NCBI GenBank assembly: GCA_030998225.1 | Contig: JAPYXD010000752.1 | Location: forward strand, 17,066,501-17,130,500 | DNA length: 64,000 bases | Direction: 5' to 3' | Origin: Diplolepis rosae | Lineage: Eukaryota; Arthropoda; Insecta; Hymenoptera; Diplolepididae | Program-made: the position numbers and the translations under genes | The notes under the pieces: generated by a model | What the model saw: the letters and a program-made list of their open reading frames with translations, nothing else | Database searches by the model: none | Told to the model about the DNA's origin: nothing | Shown here: piece after piece, positions 21,846 to 33,082 of the stretch | How positions within the stretch are numbered: the stretch's first letter is position 1 | Layout of the letters: the number at the start of each line of letters is the position of its first letter

Positions 21846-22385
21846 TTAAAGTAGTTTTCATCCAGGAAAATTAGACCTCAGGTAAAAATAGATAATTTTG
21901 ATTTCAAGAATAGCAATATTATTGTTGACAGGCTATTTTGAAAGAGAAAAGATTATTTTACATGAAAAAAACTTCAAACACAGAAAAATAATTTTATTAA
22001 TAAATTTTATTTTTGACCCAACTTTTTTTCTTATCGCAACTTACCTAATTTTAAAAAATTATGCGATTCTAATAAATCATGGATCATTTTTTCAGAGAAA
22101 AGATTTCCCACAACTTCACCGTTTCTGATTTTTAAAAATAAATTCTTTAATGGCTAAAACCATTAAAACAACATTTTCCGAAACGAAATTTTTATAAAAA
22201 AATTGCTGAATTTGATAATAATTTATTCATTTTCGAAAATTGGAAATGGTTAAGTTGTAGGGAATCTTTTTATTGAAAAAGTGATTTGTAATTTATTAAA
22301 ATTGCATAATTTTTTAAAATTTGGTAAGAAGCGATAAGAAAATAAGTTTGGGCAAAAATAAAATTTATTAATAAAATTATTTTTC
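21846..22385. mobile_element. TTAA hairpin MITE, copy A, right end lost
   Basis: After TTAA (21,846-21,849) the left end AGTAGTTTTCATCC...TTAGACCTCAGG matches copies B (26,904-27,569) and C (49,229). The copy follows the family through the loop and most of the right arm, then breaks at about 22,385, where the 12-bp repeat element begins. The 76-codon frame inside recurs in every copy and is only repeat sequence. Confidence 0.75.
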
Positions 22386-22883
22386 CGTAACGACGTCAAA
22401 AAGAACATCAAAAACATTGTCATGAGTTGGGACGGTTTTTGACGTCGTTTTTGACATCATTTTGGACATCGTTTTTTACTTCATTTTTGACCTAATTTTT
22501 TATTATGCACTGATATAGTTTTTATACAGTTCAAATATTAAATAAAATAAGTTTACAGTTAAAAGGTATGGAAGTATTTATTTTTCGCAATCACAAGTCT
22601 CCTTAACATTCCTTAATATTCTAGTTATAGTCATAATAAATAGTACGTTCGTGCAAAAGTAGTATAAATGTTTACGGTCCTGTTTGTATTTAAAAAAAAT
22701 TAGGTCAAAAATGAAGTCAGAAACGATGTCAAAAACGATGTCAAAAACGACGTCAAAAACTTTCCCAATTCATGACAACGTTTTTGATGTTCTTTTTGAC
22801 GTAATTTTTTACGTCATTCTTTATCACATTTTTGATGACTTTTTTCATGTTGTTTTTGACATCATTTTTGAAGTCAAGTTTTT
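22386..22883. repeat. palindromic pair of 12-bp tandem arrays
   Basis: Units of the type TTTTTGACGTCG (variants GACATC, GACGTT) repeat about every 12 bases. The left array (22,388-22,502) and the beginning of the right array (22,697-22,812) are inverted copies over about 110 bp, so the whole forms a large palindrome around a unique centre of about 190 bp. The right array continues to 22,883 and ends TTTTTCAATAGG. A 107-codon plus-strand frame reflects the period. Confidence 0.7.
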
Positions 22884-23023
22884 CAATAGGGACACGATAT
22901 TAGAAACGTTTATGGAACACTCTTCAAACGTTCTAGGAACATCCCAATGTTCAATGTTCGAAAGACGTTCCAAAAACGTTTGTAGAATGTTACATAAACG
23001 TTTATAATATCGTGTGCCCATTG
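22884..23023. mobile_element. 140-bp MITE (CAATRGG...CACGATATTA ends)
   Basis: CAATAGGGACACGATATTA at 22,884 is matched in inverse by TAATATCGTGTGCCCATTG ending at 23,023, and complementarity continues inward through AACGTTTATG. The centre contains several AACGTT motifs. Confidence 0.65.
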
Positions 23024-24683
23024 GGATAATCTTCTCTTGCCACGTATTAGTTATATTTTCATAGATTTAGAATTACATTTCAGTAGCAAAGGTTGCTGAA
23101 AAGAGACAGTTATAATTTGAAACTAAATTTGAGATAGTATATCAAGATATGTGAAGTTCTTTTATACCTTTATTCACATAAACCAGTCACAGTTAATAGT
23201 ATATTACGTGCCTAGGCGTACAATGAGGGTTATTGCGTGACGAGCGACAATGCTCGCAGGAGATCGGAGCCAAGACGAAGCTGAGGCGGGATCAGTCCTG
23301 CGAGCATTGTCGCGAGTCTTGTAATTTCCCGAATTGTGTGCATTGGCACGTATTCTATTTTATGTGACTCCGGCGGGTATACGAGTTTTTATGCGCACAC
23401 TCGAATCTAATCTAGTATTGTAGTTGTTTGCTGCGCTAGTCATTACACTTGATATGTCACGACTAGTCCCGGCCATTTTGATTTTATCGATCTTGTGTAG
23501 TAGTAATGGATTTTAGTAGATGCATGCGCAGTTCAAATGTACAAGGCTTTGCCAGTAAGATGCTAATGCTGTACGAAGAAGAAGAAGAAGAAGATTGTGC
23601 TCCGTTTCATGGCTATAGGCGCATGCGCAGTTCAATTTTTACATTTCATTCCTCTGTAGCGCAATACACTACATTGCGCTACTGTTAACTGTAGCGAAAA
23701 AACGAGTTTGCGCGTCGGCGGCACATAAAATATATTTTATATTTGTACAATAAAATACTGGGAATTGTGGATATTTAAGAGAATATTCAAATTGAAATCA
23801 TCTTTATAGAGAATTATTTGAATTTGTAATTAGAAGTATATGCAATTATTAGCGTTCGAAGACTTATAAATAATAGAAACATTCAATCAAAAATACAAAT
23901 TGTTTACTTACATTGCTTTCACATCTTAAAATTGAGAAAACATTCAAAACATTGTCAGACTGCAAATTAATTATTAAAAATCGCTTTCGAAATGCCTCAA
24001 TACCTCAAACTTAAAAAAAAAATTTTAACCACTAACTTTTCAAATGAACATGACCTTACAAAGTCGTTACATCAGTTTTGCGAACCATATTACCTCCCAT
24101 GTCACAAAAAAGCGTAAGAATAAGATTAGCAGAAAAGTCCAGCAAGATTGAAATGTATATATATATATATTATTAATAATTGTGTACTTACTATCTTCTT
24201 TATATTTTCATTCATAAACATCCAAGCACTTGACTTCAGTCACCGGTTTCCAGAAACACAACACGTGCGCCAACTTCGCCTCTGATTTGAATCTCGTATG
24301 CGCCAATTTTACTGCAAGTGTATGGTTCATTAATTAAATACTTTTTAAGTAAAATGCTTATTTTTTCATACAAATTTTCTATCCTAATCGTAAGATTAAA
24401 TATTAAAGATTATAAAATCGTTGCATTAATCTGATTTACCTTAAATTCCTATTATTTAACGATTTAACTCAATGGCTTTAAAAATAACCATTAAATGCCA
24501 AAAAACGATTAATCGCAATAAAACTGTATTAAACAATTAGATGTTTATAATTTTTTCTACTAAATAAATATCATACAAGAATGCACACGATAGAACTATT
24601 TCTATTCTTTTTTATGTTATCATTTTCTGGAAAATAGGGTGCGCCAATTTAGACGACGCGCCAATTTCGCCGCTTCTCCCCTA
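23024..24683 (-). mobile_element. GGGGAGAAGCGG element, copy 1, truncated and with an insertion
   Basis: On the minus strand this begins at 24,681 with GGGGAGAAGCGGCGAAATTG and matches the full-length copy at 61,868-63,215 down to about 23,026, where it stops against the CAATRGG MITE; its other end (about 230 bp in the full copy) is missing. A segment at about 23,197-23,725 is absent from the other copy. It encodes nothing recognisable. The flanking TA at 24,682-24,683 fits a TA target. Confidence 0.8.
23197..23725. mobile_element. about 530-bp insertion defined by the empty site in copy 2
   Basis: The paralog at 62.8 kb reads continuously from the AACCAG side into AAAATATATTTTATATTTG, so the DNA between is an insertion. 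Its ends (ATATTACGTGCC and GGCACATAAAATAT) are weakly inverted. It contains an 18-bp perfect stem GCGACAATGCTCGCAGGA (23,244-23,261) with its complement at 23,296-23,313, two copies of GCATGCGCAGTTCAA (about 23,522 and 23,622), and a GAA run. It is CpG-richer than its host. Confidence 0.6.
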
Positions 24684-25209
24684 TACTGTAAAAATTTTAG
24701 AACGAAATATGAAATATTTACGATACTATAGCAAAAAGTCTTGCTTCTCTATTGTTGTCACATTACTCTTATAAGAAATATCTGACGCCTCAAAAATGTC
24801 CAGGTCATGTCACAGAGCAGAAAAATTAGCTAAAAACGATGCCTATGAATATAAGTAATGTAAAAGTGAAAAATAATTAACTATAAGTGCAATATCATAT
24901 CACAGAAAATAATATTTTCCTTTTTACACTGTTCAACATTTTCTTCGACTGTCACTTAGACTTTCGATGCCTGGTTTAGAGACAATGGAACCCAACCCAC
25001 GGTGTTTTAAATTTTCCGCGACTGTCACTTAAACTTTCGAATTTACGTTTTACATTTTCAGCGATTATCTATCATATTCTTCAATAAGGAGGTTCATAAT
25101 ATTTAGTCGACTTTCTAACCTATCTACGAGTATTACACAAAGTCGATGACTTTTTAAGCGACAAATTTTTTCCGTCCACTTCAGCTTTAAACACAATTAT
25201 AAAATTGTG
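24684..25209. other. no gene seen
   Basis: AT-rich DNA. A CGACTGTCACTTA-A-ACTTTCGA motif occurs twice (about 24,947 and 25,019), suggesting a small duplication. Confidence 0.4.
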
Positions 25210-25406
25210 TACTCTCTAAATTTGAATCAGTCAAAATCTACTGATTATCAGTGAAATTTGACTGATTCAAATAGCTAAAAAGAGGTTACTGTAGATCAGT
25301 CAAATTTCACTGATTATTTCAGTGAAAATTGACTGATTTGACAGTGAAAAATATTTTTTCACTGATTCAATCAGTGAAAATTTGACTGATTCAGATTTAG
25401 AGAGTA
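25210..25406. mobile_element. TACTCTCTAAAT MITE, copy 1
   Basis: Ends TACTCTCTAAATTTGAATCA and its inverse TTCAGATTTAGAGAGTA enclose about 170 bp of repeated self-complementary units (CACTGATTATCAGTGA, AATCAGTCAAATTTCACTGA). TA at the outer ends may be the duplicated target. Other copies lie at 47,115 and 52,114. Confidence 0.8.
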
Positions 25407-26842
25407 GAATTGAGTAAATAAATTTTTTTTTCTATTGTTTACGATATTAGTAAAACATATAAAAAAATTGAAATGATTGTATTTTATTTTGTTGTAAAAA
25501 AAAGTTCTGAAATAAGCGTCCGAAACGGGTCTGAACACGAGACTACATCCTTAGCCTTAATTTTTTGCTGGTTGAATTGGTTAAATTATGTCATTTTAAG
25601 ATACACAAATCTCAAAAGTCTTGTGAAGTTCTTCAAAAATTTTCTAAATTTGTAGAATACATGATCTTTGGAATTGAGCTATTTTGAAATCGGGTTCCTG
25701 TTCAAATATAATTGAAACGTAAATGGAAAATGTATTTGCGTAATGAAAATGTTCTCACAACATGCGGTTCGCATTAAATTACGACAAATATGTGCAGATG
25801 GTCACAGAGTAATTATTTTATGACGCAGTGACTAATAAACCTTTAATAAAAAGGTCATTAAATGAAATTATTCTTCTTATGCGGACAGTTGAAGTTTCAG
25901 CTAACTTCGAAAATTTATTGTAATTTGGTTTGCGGTGAAAACTATGTCAAGTTTTTATTTTATTCTTTTGAAAAATGATAGTGAAAAAATGCAAATTCTT
26001 TATTTACTGCCATAATCATTGGCAGTGGAGAAAAATCTTTAAATTATAATATAATAAAATAAATACAAGCAAATTAATAACAAGAAAGTATTTCCTCTTT
26101 AATGAATAATTGACTTTTAATTTGGCATAGCCTAATTTAGAATTTATAAAGTCGTATATTTCCTTCTTAATAATTTTTATGAATATAGAAATACAATATC
26201 CGTTAAGGAGTCTCATTGAAAAAGAATGATTGTATTTCTTATTTATGATGTCGGTAGTATAACGAAAAGAGGGTGCGTCACTTTGCTGCCATAGTATACT
26301 CGATTGAAATATAAGAGAAATATAATAATTCAATGGCTTCACCATGAAAGACATGAAAAAAAGCAAAATCGGACAAACCAACGCTATCACGAGTTCTATT
26401 TATTTGTAATGAACTAATGAAAAATTTTAATTCATTTTGCTAATTCAAATATCTAAGAATAATGCTCATAAACAATAATAATACCATACGCAAATAAAAA
26501 ATTTCTGTCATAGCGGAAACGCCAAATAAGCAAATAATAATAATGATAAACAAAACAATATAATAATGATGATTTGATAATTATTCTGTGGATGAATTTA
26601 CTAATAAATAACTTCTTTCTTTTATGGCCTCTAGTGGAATTCAAACCTTCAGAGTCGTACGCACTCAAGCTAACGAGCTTTTTATTCTTGTTTATTTCCA
26701 TTGTGAAAAGCCACACTTATTTTTAAAAAGTGAATGGAAATGTGTTTGTTCAATCAATTTAAACTACCTGTTTCAAAAAGTTAAAATTCTGTAAAAATCA
26801 TTTCATCTCACTCCCTCTTGGGTTATTATGCTTTCTTTATTA
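25407..26842. other. no gene seen
   Basis: AT-rich DNA. Two minus-strand frames (26,016-26,390 and 26,453-26,716) are hydrophobic or low-complexity without recognisable motif; I treat them as chance. Confidence 0.4.
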
Positions 26843-28299
26843 TACACTACCGGTCAGAATTGTGGGTCCACCTGTTTTTCGATGATTTCTTAAATTATCT
26901 TAAGGTAGTTGATCCACGAAAATTAGACCTCAGGCAAAAATAGATAATTTTGCTTCCAAGAATAGCAATATTATTATTGAAAGGCTATTTTGGAAGAGAA
27001 AAGATTAATTTCTATGAAAAAAATTTGAAATACAGAAAAATAATTTTATTAATAAATTTTATTTTTGCCCCAACTTTTTTTCTTATTGCTTCTTACCTAA
27101 TTTTGAAAAATTATGCGTTTTCAATAAACTACAAGTAACTTTTTCAAGAAAAAGATTCCCTACAACTTAACCCATTCCAATTTACGAAAATGAATAAATT
27201 ATCATCAAATTCAGCAATTTGTTCATAAAAATTTCGTTTTGGAAAATGTTTTTTTAATGGTTTCAGCCATTAAAGAATTTTTTTATAAAGTCAGAAACGG
27301 TGAAGTTGTGGGAAATATTTTCTCTGAAAAAATGATTCATGGATTTATTAGAATCGCATAATCTTTTACAATTTGGTAAGAAGCGATAAGAAAAAAAGTT
27401 GGGTCAAAAATAAAATTTATTAAGGAAATTATTTTTATGTGTTTCAAATTTTTTTCTTGTAAAATAATCTTTTCTCTTTCAAAATAGCCCTTCAATAATA
27501 ATATTGCTATTCTTGAAAGCAAAATTATCTATTTTTGCCTGAGGTCTAATTTTCATGGATGAAAACTACTTAATTTCAATTCTGTGAGTGAAGAAATTTG
27601 TACTCTTAATAATGTGAAAGCCATCAAAATTATCTTTAAAATTAGTCTGGAATGAAGTCGTTTCGTTAAATTTTGAAGAAGTTAGTGCAAAAAAAGTCAA
27701 AATTTCAATGTTTTCTTAAATTTTAAATAACATTCGACACAATCAACATTTTTTAATGTTCTTAGTATATTGTCATTATAAATCTATAATTTTTTTCTAG
27801 GATAATGCAAAGAGTTGAAATTGTAACAAAAAAGTAGGGAAATTTTGAAAACTTTTCATCTGTAGGTAAATCATAATAAAGATCATATGAATATATATTT
27901 TAAGGGAATTCGATACAAAATTCATGATTATATGTTTTATACAGCAATATTGGAATTTTTAAAACTTTTTTATTTGAACTTTAACCTTGAGCAGTATGTA
28001 AGAAAAAAATTACACATCAATTCCAAGAATTTTGTTTGATTTTGTAGAAATTTAGCTTTAAAATTAGTGCAAGAACATTAAAAAATGTTGATTATTTCGA
28101 AAGTTATTTTAAAATTTAAAATTTAATAAAGCATATTGAAATTTTGACTTTTTCTGCAATAACTTCTTCAAAAATTAACAAAACGAATTCATGCTGGGCT
28201 CATTTTATGAAGAATTTTGATAGCTTTGGATTTAATTAAGAGAAAAAATCTTTTCACTGACATAATTCAAATTAGGATAATTTAAGCAATTATCGAAAA
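26843..28299. mobile_element. Tc1-like non-autonomous element, copy B
   Basis: The left end TACACTACCGGTCAGAATTG followed by GTGGGTCCACCTG resembles Tc1-type termini. The interior from about 27,585 to 28,295 matches copy C (49,740-50,420) closely. The right end breaks off within the TIR (GCAATTATCGAAAAC) at about 28,299. A TTAA hairpin MITE of 666 bp is inserted at 26,904-27,569. No transposase is encoded. Confidence 0.75.
26900..27573. mobile_element. TTAA hairpin MITE, copy B, complete
   Basis: TTAA (26,900-26,903) and TTAA (27,570-27,573) bracket a 666-bp foldback with arms of about 330 bp. The ends are GGTAGTTGATCCACGAAAAT on the left and ATTTTCATGGATGAAAACTA (then C) on the right. The closely related copy C of the host element lacks an insertion at this TTAA (it reads ATTATCTTAATTTCAATTC), which gives the exact empty site. 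The frames LSRIAILLLKGYFEREKI seen on both strands are the two arms of the hairpin, not genes. Confidence 0.9.
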
Positions 28300-29635
28300 C
28301 GGAGAGTACGGATTATGGTATGTTTCATTTAATTTAGTTCTGCACATCTTTAAGACTGCAATTGTTTTATGTGAACAGTTATTAAATAATTAGAATTCTG
28401 AAACCCGGTATTGGTCAAAGGTAGTAAAATGGTTTATCAAAATATACTACACACGTTAATGAGCCGAGTAATTGTTAAACATGTAACCTGTTAAGATCAG
28501 AGAGTTCACGTAATATTAGTACTCAAGTTTGCAAAAACTTTGCAGAAACCTTGAGTTCATTGTTTCGGGGTTTATAAAAGGTTGCAGCAAACTCAAAATG
28601 ATGATTAAGATTGTAATAAAGTTCCATAGACCTTGCATCAAAGTCCCTACAAGCTTTTGTTATGTAAAAAATCTCCATCAATAGGATATTCTCGTTTTTT
28701 AAAATTTCTTTACAGAATGTCGTCTAAGATTCTGAATAGCAATTGTGTAGATGCTAGAATAAAATACATGCAGGAAAAACATTTGTGTAACATAAAGAAT
28801 ATTCGGTAGTTATTTGGACAAAATGAATTTTTAGTAGATTTCACAAGAAGCTCAGTTCATTTAAAAAATTTCCGTGCATTTCATTTAGCTTCCAGTAAAA
28901 TCCACGAAATAAGAAAAACTCCGAGTTTAGTAGATTGTAGTGGGAAATAGATGAAACGTACAAAAATCAATGGATTTTAGTGACCTTTTCTTAAAATTTA
29001 TTAAAAAGTCATATTGTAAAAATATGTACCGAATTTTCTGTGAACACGAGTCTTCATATTCGAAAAATTTGTATAGTATCTATCTGTCCATCAAATGATT
29101 TTGTTCTTTAACTTTCGTTCGTATCTCACATAGTTTTACTGAAAAGTGGAATTTGTATGGTAAGAAAAAGTTTTTCTAAGTTTATAAAACTAACTCTAAA
29201 GTGAAGAATACAGACGATCATTGCACATAGTTATATATAACTTCTTAAATGTTGTGGATAAAATGTAAAGCGACCAAGGAATAATCTAGAAAAGTTATAT
29301 AGTCCTTAGTGAACTTTGATTTAAAAAAGCTCAATAATTTGCAGAGAAAAACACGTGAAAGGATGTTAAAAAGTTTAATAGCAATTAAATTGGAGATATT
29401 GAAGAATGAAATTCGAGGTATTGATATAATTGAGTATAATGCAACGAATATAAAAAATAAAACTAAAATAATGAATAAGTTTATGTCTTTTATTTTCAAT
29501 TTTATATAAAAAGTTTACAAAATTACCATAAAAATAAAATTGAAAGAATACTGGTTTTTATTTGATTAATTATTAACATTACTTATTTTTAGAATCTGAA
29601 ATTAGCCCACTGAATGATATGATTTGCTTATTTTC
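28300..29635. other. no gene seen
   Basis: AT-rich DNA without recognisable coding sequence or repeat boundaries. The 84-codon minus frame at 29,245-29,499 is low-complexity. Confidence 0.4.
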
Positions 29636-29893
29636 TCAGCCTCTTTCTTACGTTCGCGCAAATTTTTATTTATTTCTTGATTTAATTCCTACCAAGCTTC
29701 ACACACTTAGTCCAGTGGTGTTCCAATTCTTTGATATCTTTGGAAAAGAGGAAAGTCTCGAAACCTTAAAAATACTCTTTCACACCGGTGACGATCTTTT
29801 CATTCCTCAAGTGGAAAAGTTGAACTTATGCCGGGTTCGTACTTCAATTGGTGTAATTTTGCCATTGCAACGGCTGATTTTTAGGCTGGTGTA

Positions 29894-30984
29894 CCAGGGG
29901 TGTTAGTTGAAGTTTGCCGGTTTTTAATAATAAAGAAAACACTTAATTCTCAAGGGAATCTCAAAAAAATTTCATTCAAAGTATTGACCATTAGATTCTA
30001 CACATTTTGCCCATCTTTCAGACAAATCATGGATATCATTCCAAAAAAACTTTTTCTCTTTCAAGGCAAACCATTCGACGAGCCATTTTTCGACTTCTTG
30101 AAACTTGGCGAAGCGCTGCTCTGCGAGTGACTGTCCCATCGATGCGAAAAGATGATAGTCGGACGGGGCGAGGTCTGGAGAGTACGGCGGCACTGAAAAA
30201 ACAGTATAGCTGAGAGAACTATATTTTGGTCCTCAGAACCAGAAAATATTGCTATCAGACCAGTGCTACGGTATGGTCCTCAGAACTATACGAGTATAGG
30301 TGAGACAGCTATACAAGTTCGTTGATATGACAATACCATGTATAGCGATCGTAAACAAAATATTATGCCATCTTTATCGCTCTTGCGAATTTTCGCGTGT
30401 GAAAAAACAATACGCGATACGCTAAAATGATCTTTAAAAGAAAGAAAAAATGCTCCAAACAAATGGACAAATGCTTCGAAAAAACGCCTCGAAAAAATGA
30501 CACTTCTTTTTCATTTCGAGGTTAGAGTCGCGTGCATGCAAAGCAATGTATAGGTCGCGCAGCAAATCAGTATAGTTGTCTCACCTATACTGCATGGGTC
30601 GAGACACTATATACCGGTATAGGTCGAACAGCTATACTGTTTTTTCCGTGGGGTGCGATGATATTTCCCAATTCAATGCTTTTAATGTGTTCTTCACCAC
30701 TTTAGCGGTATGAGACGGTGCGTTGTCATGTTGTAGGAAACTTTGCCATGTGTTCGGGCCCATTCCGGCCCTTTTTCGATCAACGCATGATTCAAATTGA
30801 TAATTTGTTGTCAGTAGCGATCCGTATTCACCGTCTCACCAGGTTTTAATAACTAGAAGTACACCACACCACACTGGTCCCACCAAACACAGAGCATTGT
30901 CTTACGGCCAAAGCGATATGCCCTTGGAGTCGATGGGCCGACCTCACCAGGTGAAAGCCATGATTTTTTCCGCTTCGGGTTCTC
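29894..30984 (-). pseudogene. mariner transposase (inner), 5'-truncated, itself interrupted
   Basis: A different mariner subfamily lies inside the outer one. It starts abruptly at 30,984 with ENPKRKKSWLSPGE, continues through VWWDQ and LQHDNAPSHTAK (second catalytic aspartate, codon 30,725-30,727) to LNWEISSH. It is interrupted by a 460-bp palindromic insertion (30,191-30,650), then resumes at PPYSPDLAPSDYHLF (third aspartate present) and ends SNGQYFE before a stop at 29,972. Its 3' terminus CCAGGGGTGTTAGTTGAAGT abuts a TA at 29,892, joined to outer-mariner codons for APA and SAVAMAK. The first half of the gene, including the first aspartate, was deleted together with a few codons of the host. 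Confidence 0.85.
30191..30650. mobile_element. CACNG-ended palindromic MITE inside the inner mariner
   Basis: CACTGAAAAAACAGTATAGC and its inverse GCTATACTGTTTTTTCCGTG bound a 460-bp element with further inverted GGTATAG / CTATACC motifs. The mariner codons on either side give the empty site GTACGGCGGGTGCG, so the target duplication is 2 bp (GG). The interior is not homologous to other elements here. Confidence 0.8.
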
Positions 30985-31392
30985 GAAAGAGGATTTTCTT
31001 AACTAAATACGGACGTTTATTCTTGATTTCCTGGTCCAAACCTTGCAATATCCCAGTATAATACTTTCCATTGATATTTTTACCTTTCTCTAGGTGATCC
31101 AAAAAAATTACCCCACAGGAATCTACGAAGATTGTGGCCACCACCATGACAGCTAACGTGATTGCTTTCGCCTTTTTTGGAGTCGGTTTGTCCTTTGCAG
31201 CCCACTGGTTTGATTCCTTCTTTTGTCCCCGGAGTGTACTGATGGACCCAAGTTTCGTCAACAGCAATAAAAAGTCGTAAAGATTCTTTTTCATTTCGCT
31301 TGAAACGTTCAAGACATGATTGTGAAATGTCCAACCGCTCTCGTTTTGATCAACAGTGAGCAAACGTTGTAGCCAACGCGCGCTTAGGATTC

Positions 31393-31511
31393 TGATATAC
31401 GGAGAAAAATTTGGTGGATCTGTTCGCCCAACACGTAAAACTGATGCGCTAAACACACGGGGATCTGTGCGATCTCTGTTTAGTCGAACGGCTCTGCTAA
31501 TTTGGGGGAAC
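31393..31511. mobile_element. CACGG MITE fragment related to 36,031-36,191
   Basis: The stretch from ACGGAGAAAAATTTGGTGGA through CTAAACACACGGGGATCTG to TTTGGGGGAAC is a diverged, inverse-orientation copy of most of the MITE at 36,031-36,191. It ends where the 1 kb foldback starts. Confidence 0.6.
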
Positions 31512-32502
31512 TACATTGAGAGAAAAAAACATGACTCAGTAGCGTCCGGAAAGGAGTGGTTCATGTTCGAAGAAAAAAATTGAAAATAGACATCACTGTG
31601 TTCTCGCTAGACATGAACCACTCATGTCCAGAGCGTACACACTAATGTCTTAGGCATTAATAACGCGCACAGGACTCAGTCCTGTCTAGACAGTAGTTAG
31701 TGACCTGTCAGTCATGTCCAGCACCGGAACGACAACGCGCTAAACATTACTGTATATTGTGTCAGTGCTTGAATGTGGAAAGTTTCGTCGATTGTGTCTA
31801 TTGATGATTGGCAGCAAAAATTTTCAAATATAAAGTGAAAAAGTACACTAAATTTAGTGCCACGTATTTTTTATAATTATTGAGTTTCGAGAGCACAATT
31901 CCAAGCATGGAAACGAAAGGCAAGTTCGAAATTCCTCCCATAACCTCACTTTTTTGACATATGCCAATTCTCGTTAATGACAGAATCATTGGAATATTCG
32001 CCGAGGACGGACACTTCTACAAAATAATAATTAACAATTTATAAGCAAAGCAGAATTGGCATAAGTCAAAAAAGTGAGTTTATATGGGAGGAATTTCGAA
32101 TTTACCTCTCGTTTCCATGATTGGAATTGTGCTCTCGAAACTCAATAATCATGAAAAATACGTGGCACTAAATTTAGTGTACTTTTTCACTTTATATTTG
32201 AAAATTTTTGCTGCTAATCATCAATAGACACAATCGACGAAACTTTCCACATTCAAGCACTGACACAATATACAGTAATTTTTAGCGCGTTGTCGTTCCG
32301 GTGCTGGACATGACTGACTACTGTCTAGACAGCGCTGAGTCCTGTGCGCGTTATTAATGCCTAAGACATTAGTGTTTACGGTCTGGACATGAGTGGTTCA
32401 TGTCTAGCGAGGACACAGTGATGTCTAATTTCAATTTTCGTCTTCGGACATGAACCACTCCTTTCCGGACGCTACTGAGTCATGTTTTTTTTTCTCAGTG
32501 TA
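31512..32502. mobile_element. 1 kb foldback element, CACTGAGAAAA ends
   Basis: TA, CATTGAGAGAAAAAAACATG ... CATGTTTTTTTTTCTCAGTG, TA. The arms are inverted copies for about 440 bp (left GACTCAGTAGCGTCCGGAAA, right TTTCCGGACGCTACTGAGTC) with a short unique centre near 31,960-32,040. The arms are close to identical apart from small indels, so the insertion is young or has been gene-converted. No protein is encoded. Minus-strand frames here mirror the palindrome. Confidence 0.85.
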
Positions 32503-32900
32503 TGGCCCCAAACTAGGCGAGCCGTTACGCGAAATACTTGGGCCAGCCGTTTTTTCGCAAGCTTTGTCGTCAATGTTCTGTGCTCGTTAATATGAAACAC
32601 CAACAGCTTTTGCTATATCTCTCAAAGTCAATCGACGATCATTCATCACAATTTCATGAATGTAGTAGATCATCTCATTAATTGTTTAAGTTTTTGGTCA
32701 CCCAGAGCGTTCCTCGTGAAAAATGCTCGTTCTACCACTTTTATATTTAGCGGCCCAAGTTTGTACGGTAGTAAATGAAGGAGCAGCATCTCTATAGACT
32801 GAATCTAGTTTAGCTTAAATTTCTGTAGTTGTTTTGCCTCTCAATCGTTTTGAGTTTATGAACTTACTATCTTAAGACGGCCTAAGCTTGTCTCAAGACA

Positions 32901-33082
32901 AGAGGGTCATTTAATGTCTTGGATAAATTACCGCCCCATTCCTATCCTTCTTAATCTTATTCGTCCAGCTCTTGCCCACCTAAACCTGTGACACCACATC
33001 CCTGCTCATTCATTAAGATTTCATCTGATCTAGGATTCGATCAGTGGTTTCGGCCTTATTCATAGCGTAATTTTGATTTTTA
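32901..33082. other. no gene seen
   Basis: Short spacer between the outer mariner and the next foldback. Contains GTCTCAAGACA-type short palindromes only. Confidence 0.4.

Larger units (their letters stand above)
29636..32900 (-). pseudogene. mariner transposase (outer), broken into four pieces by nested insertions
   Basis: Reading on the minus strand: (1) 32,880 to about 32,575, N-terminus with LRGKTTTEI, then INEMIYYIHEIVMNDRRLTL and IAKAVGVSY, the paired helix-turn-helix region; (2) about 31,380 to 30,985, RWLQRLLTVDQNES, SCLERFKRNEKES and the first catalytic aspartate in AVDETWVHQYTP (codon 31,257-31,259), ending KKILF; (3) 29,890 to about 29,640, SAVAMAKLHQLKYE then, after an internal deletion of the third-aspartate region, KELEHHWTKCVKLG. 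Between (1) and (2) lie a CACGG MITE piece and a 1 kb foldback; between (2) and (3) lies a second mariner. Stops and frameshifts add to the breakage. The family is certain and resembles the mauritiana-type proteins. Confidence 0.8.
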
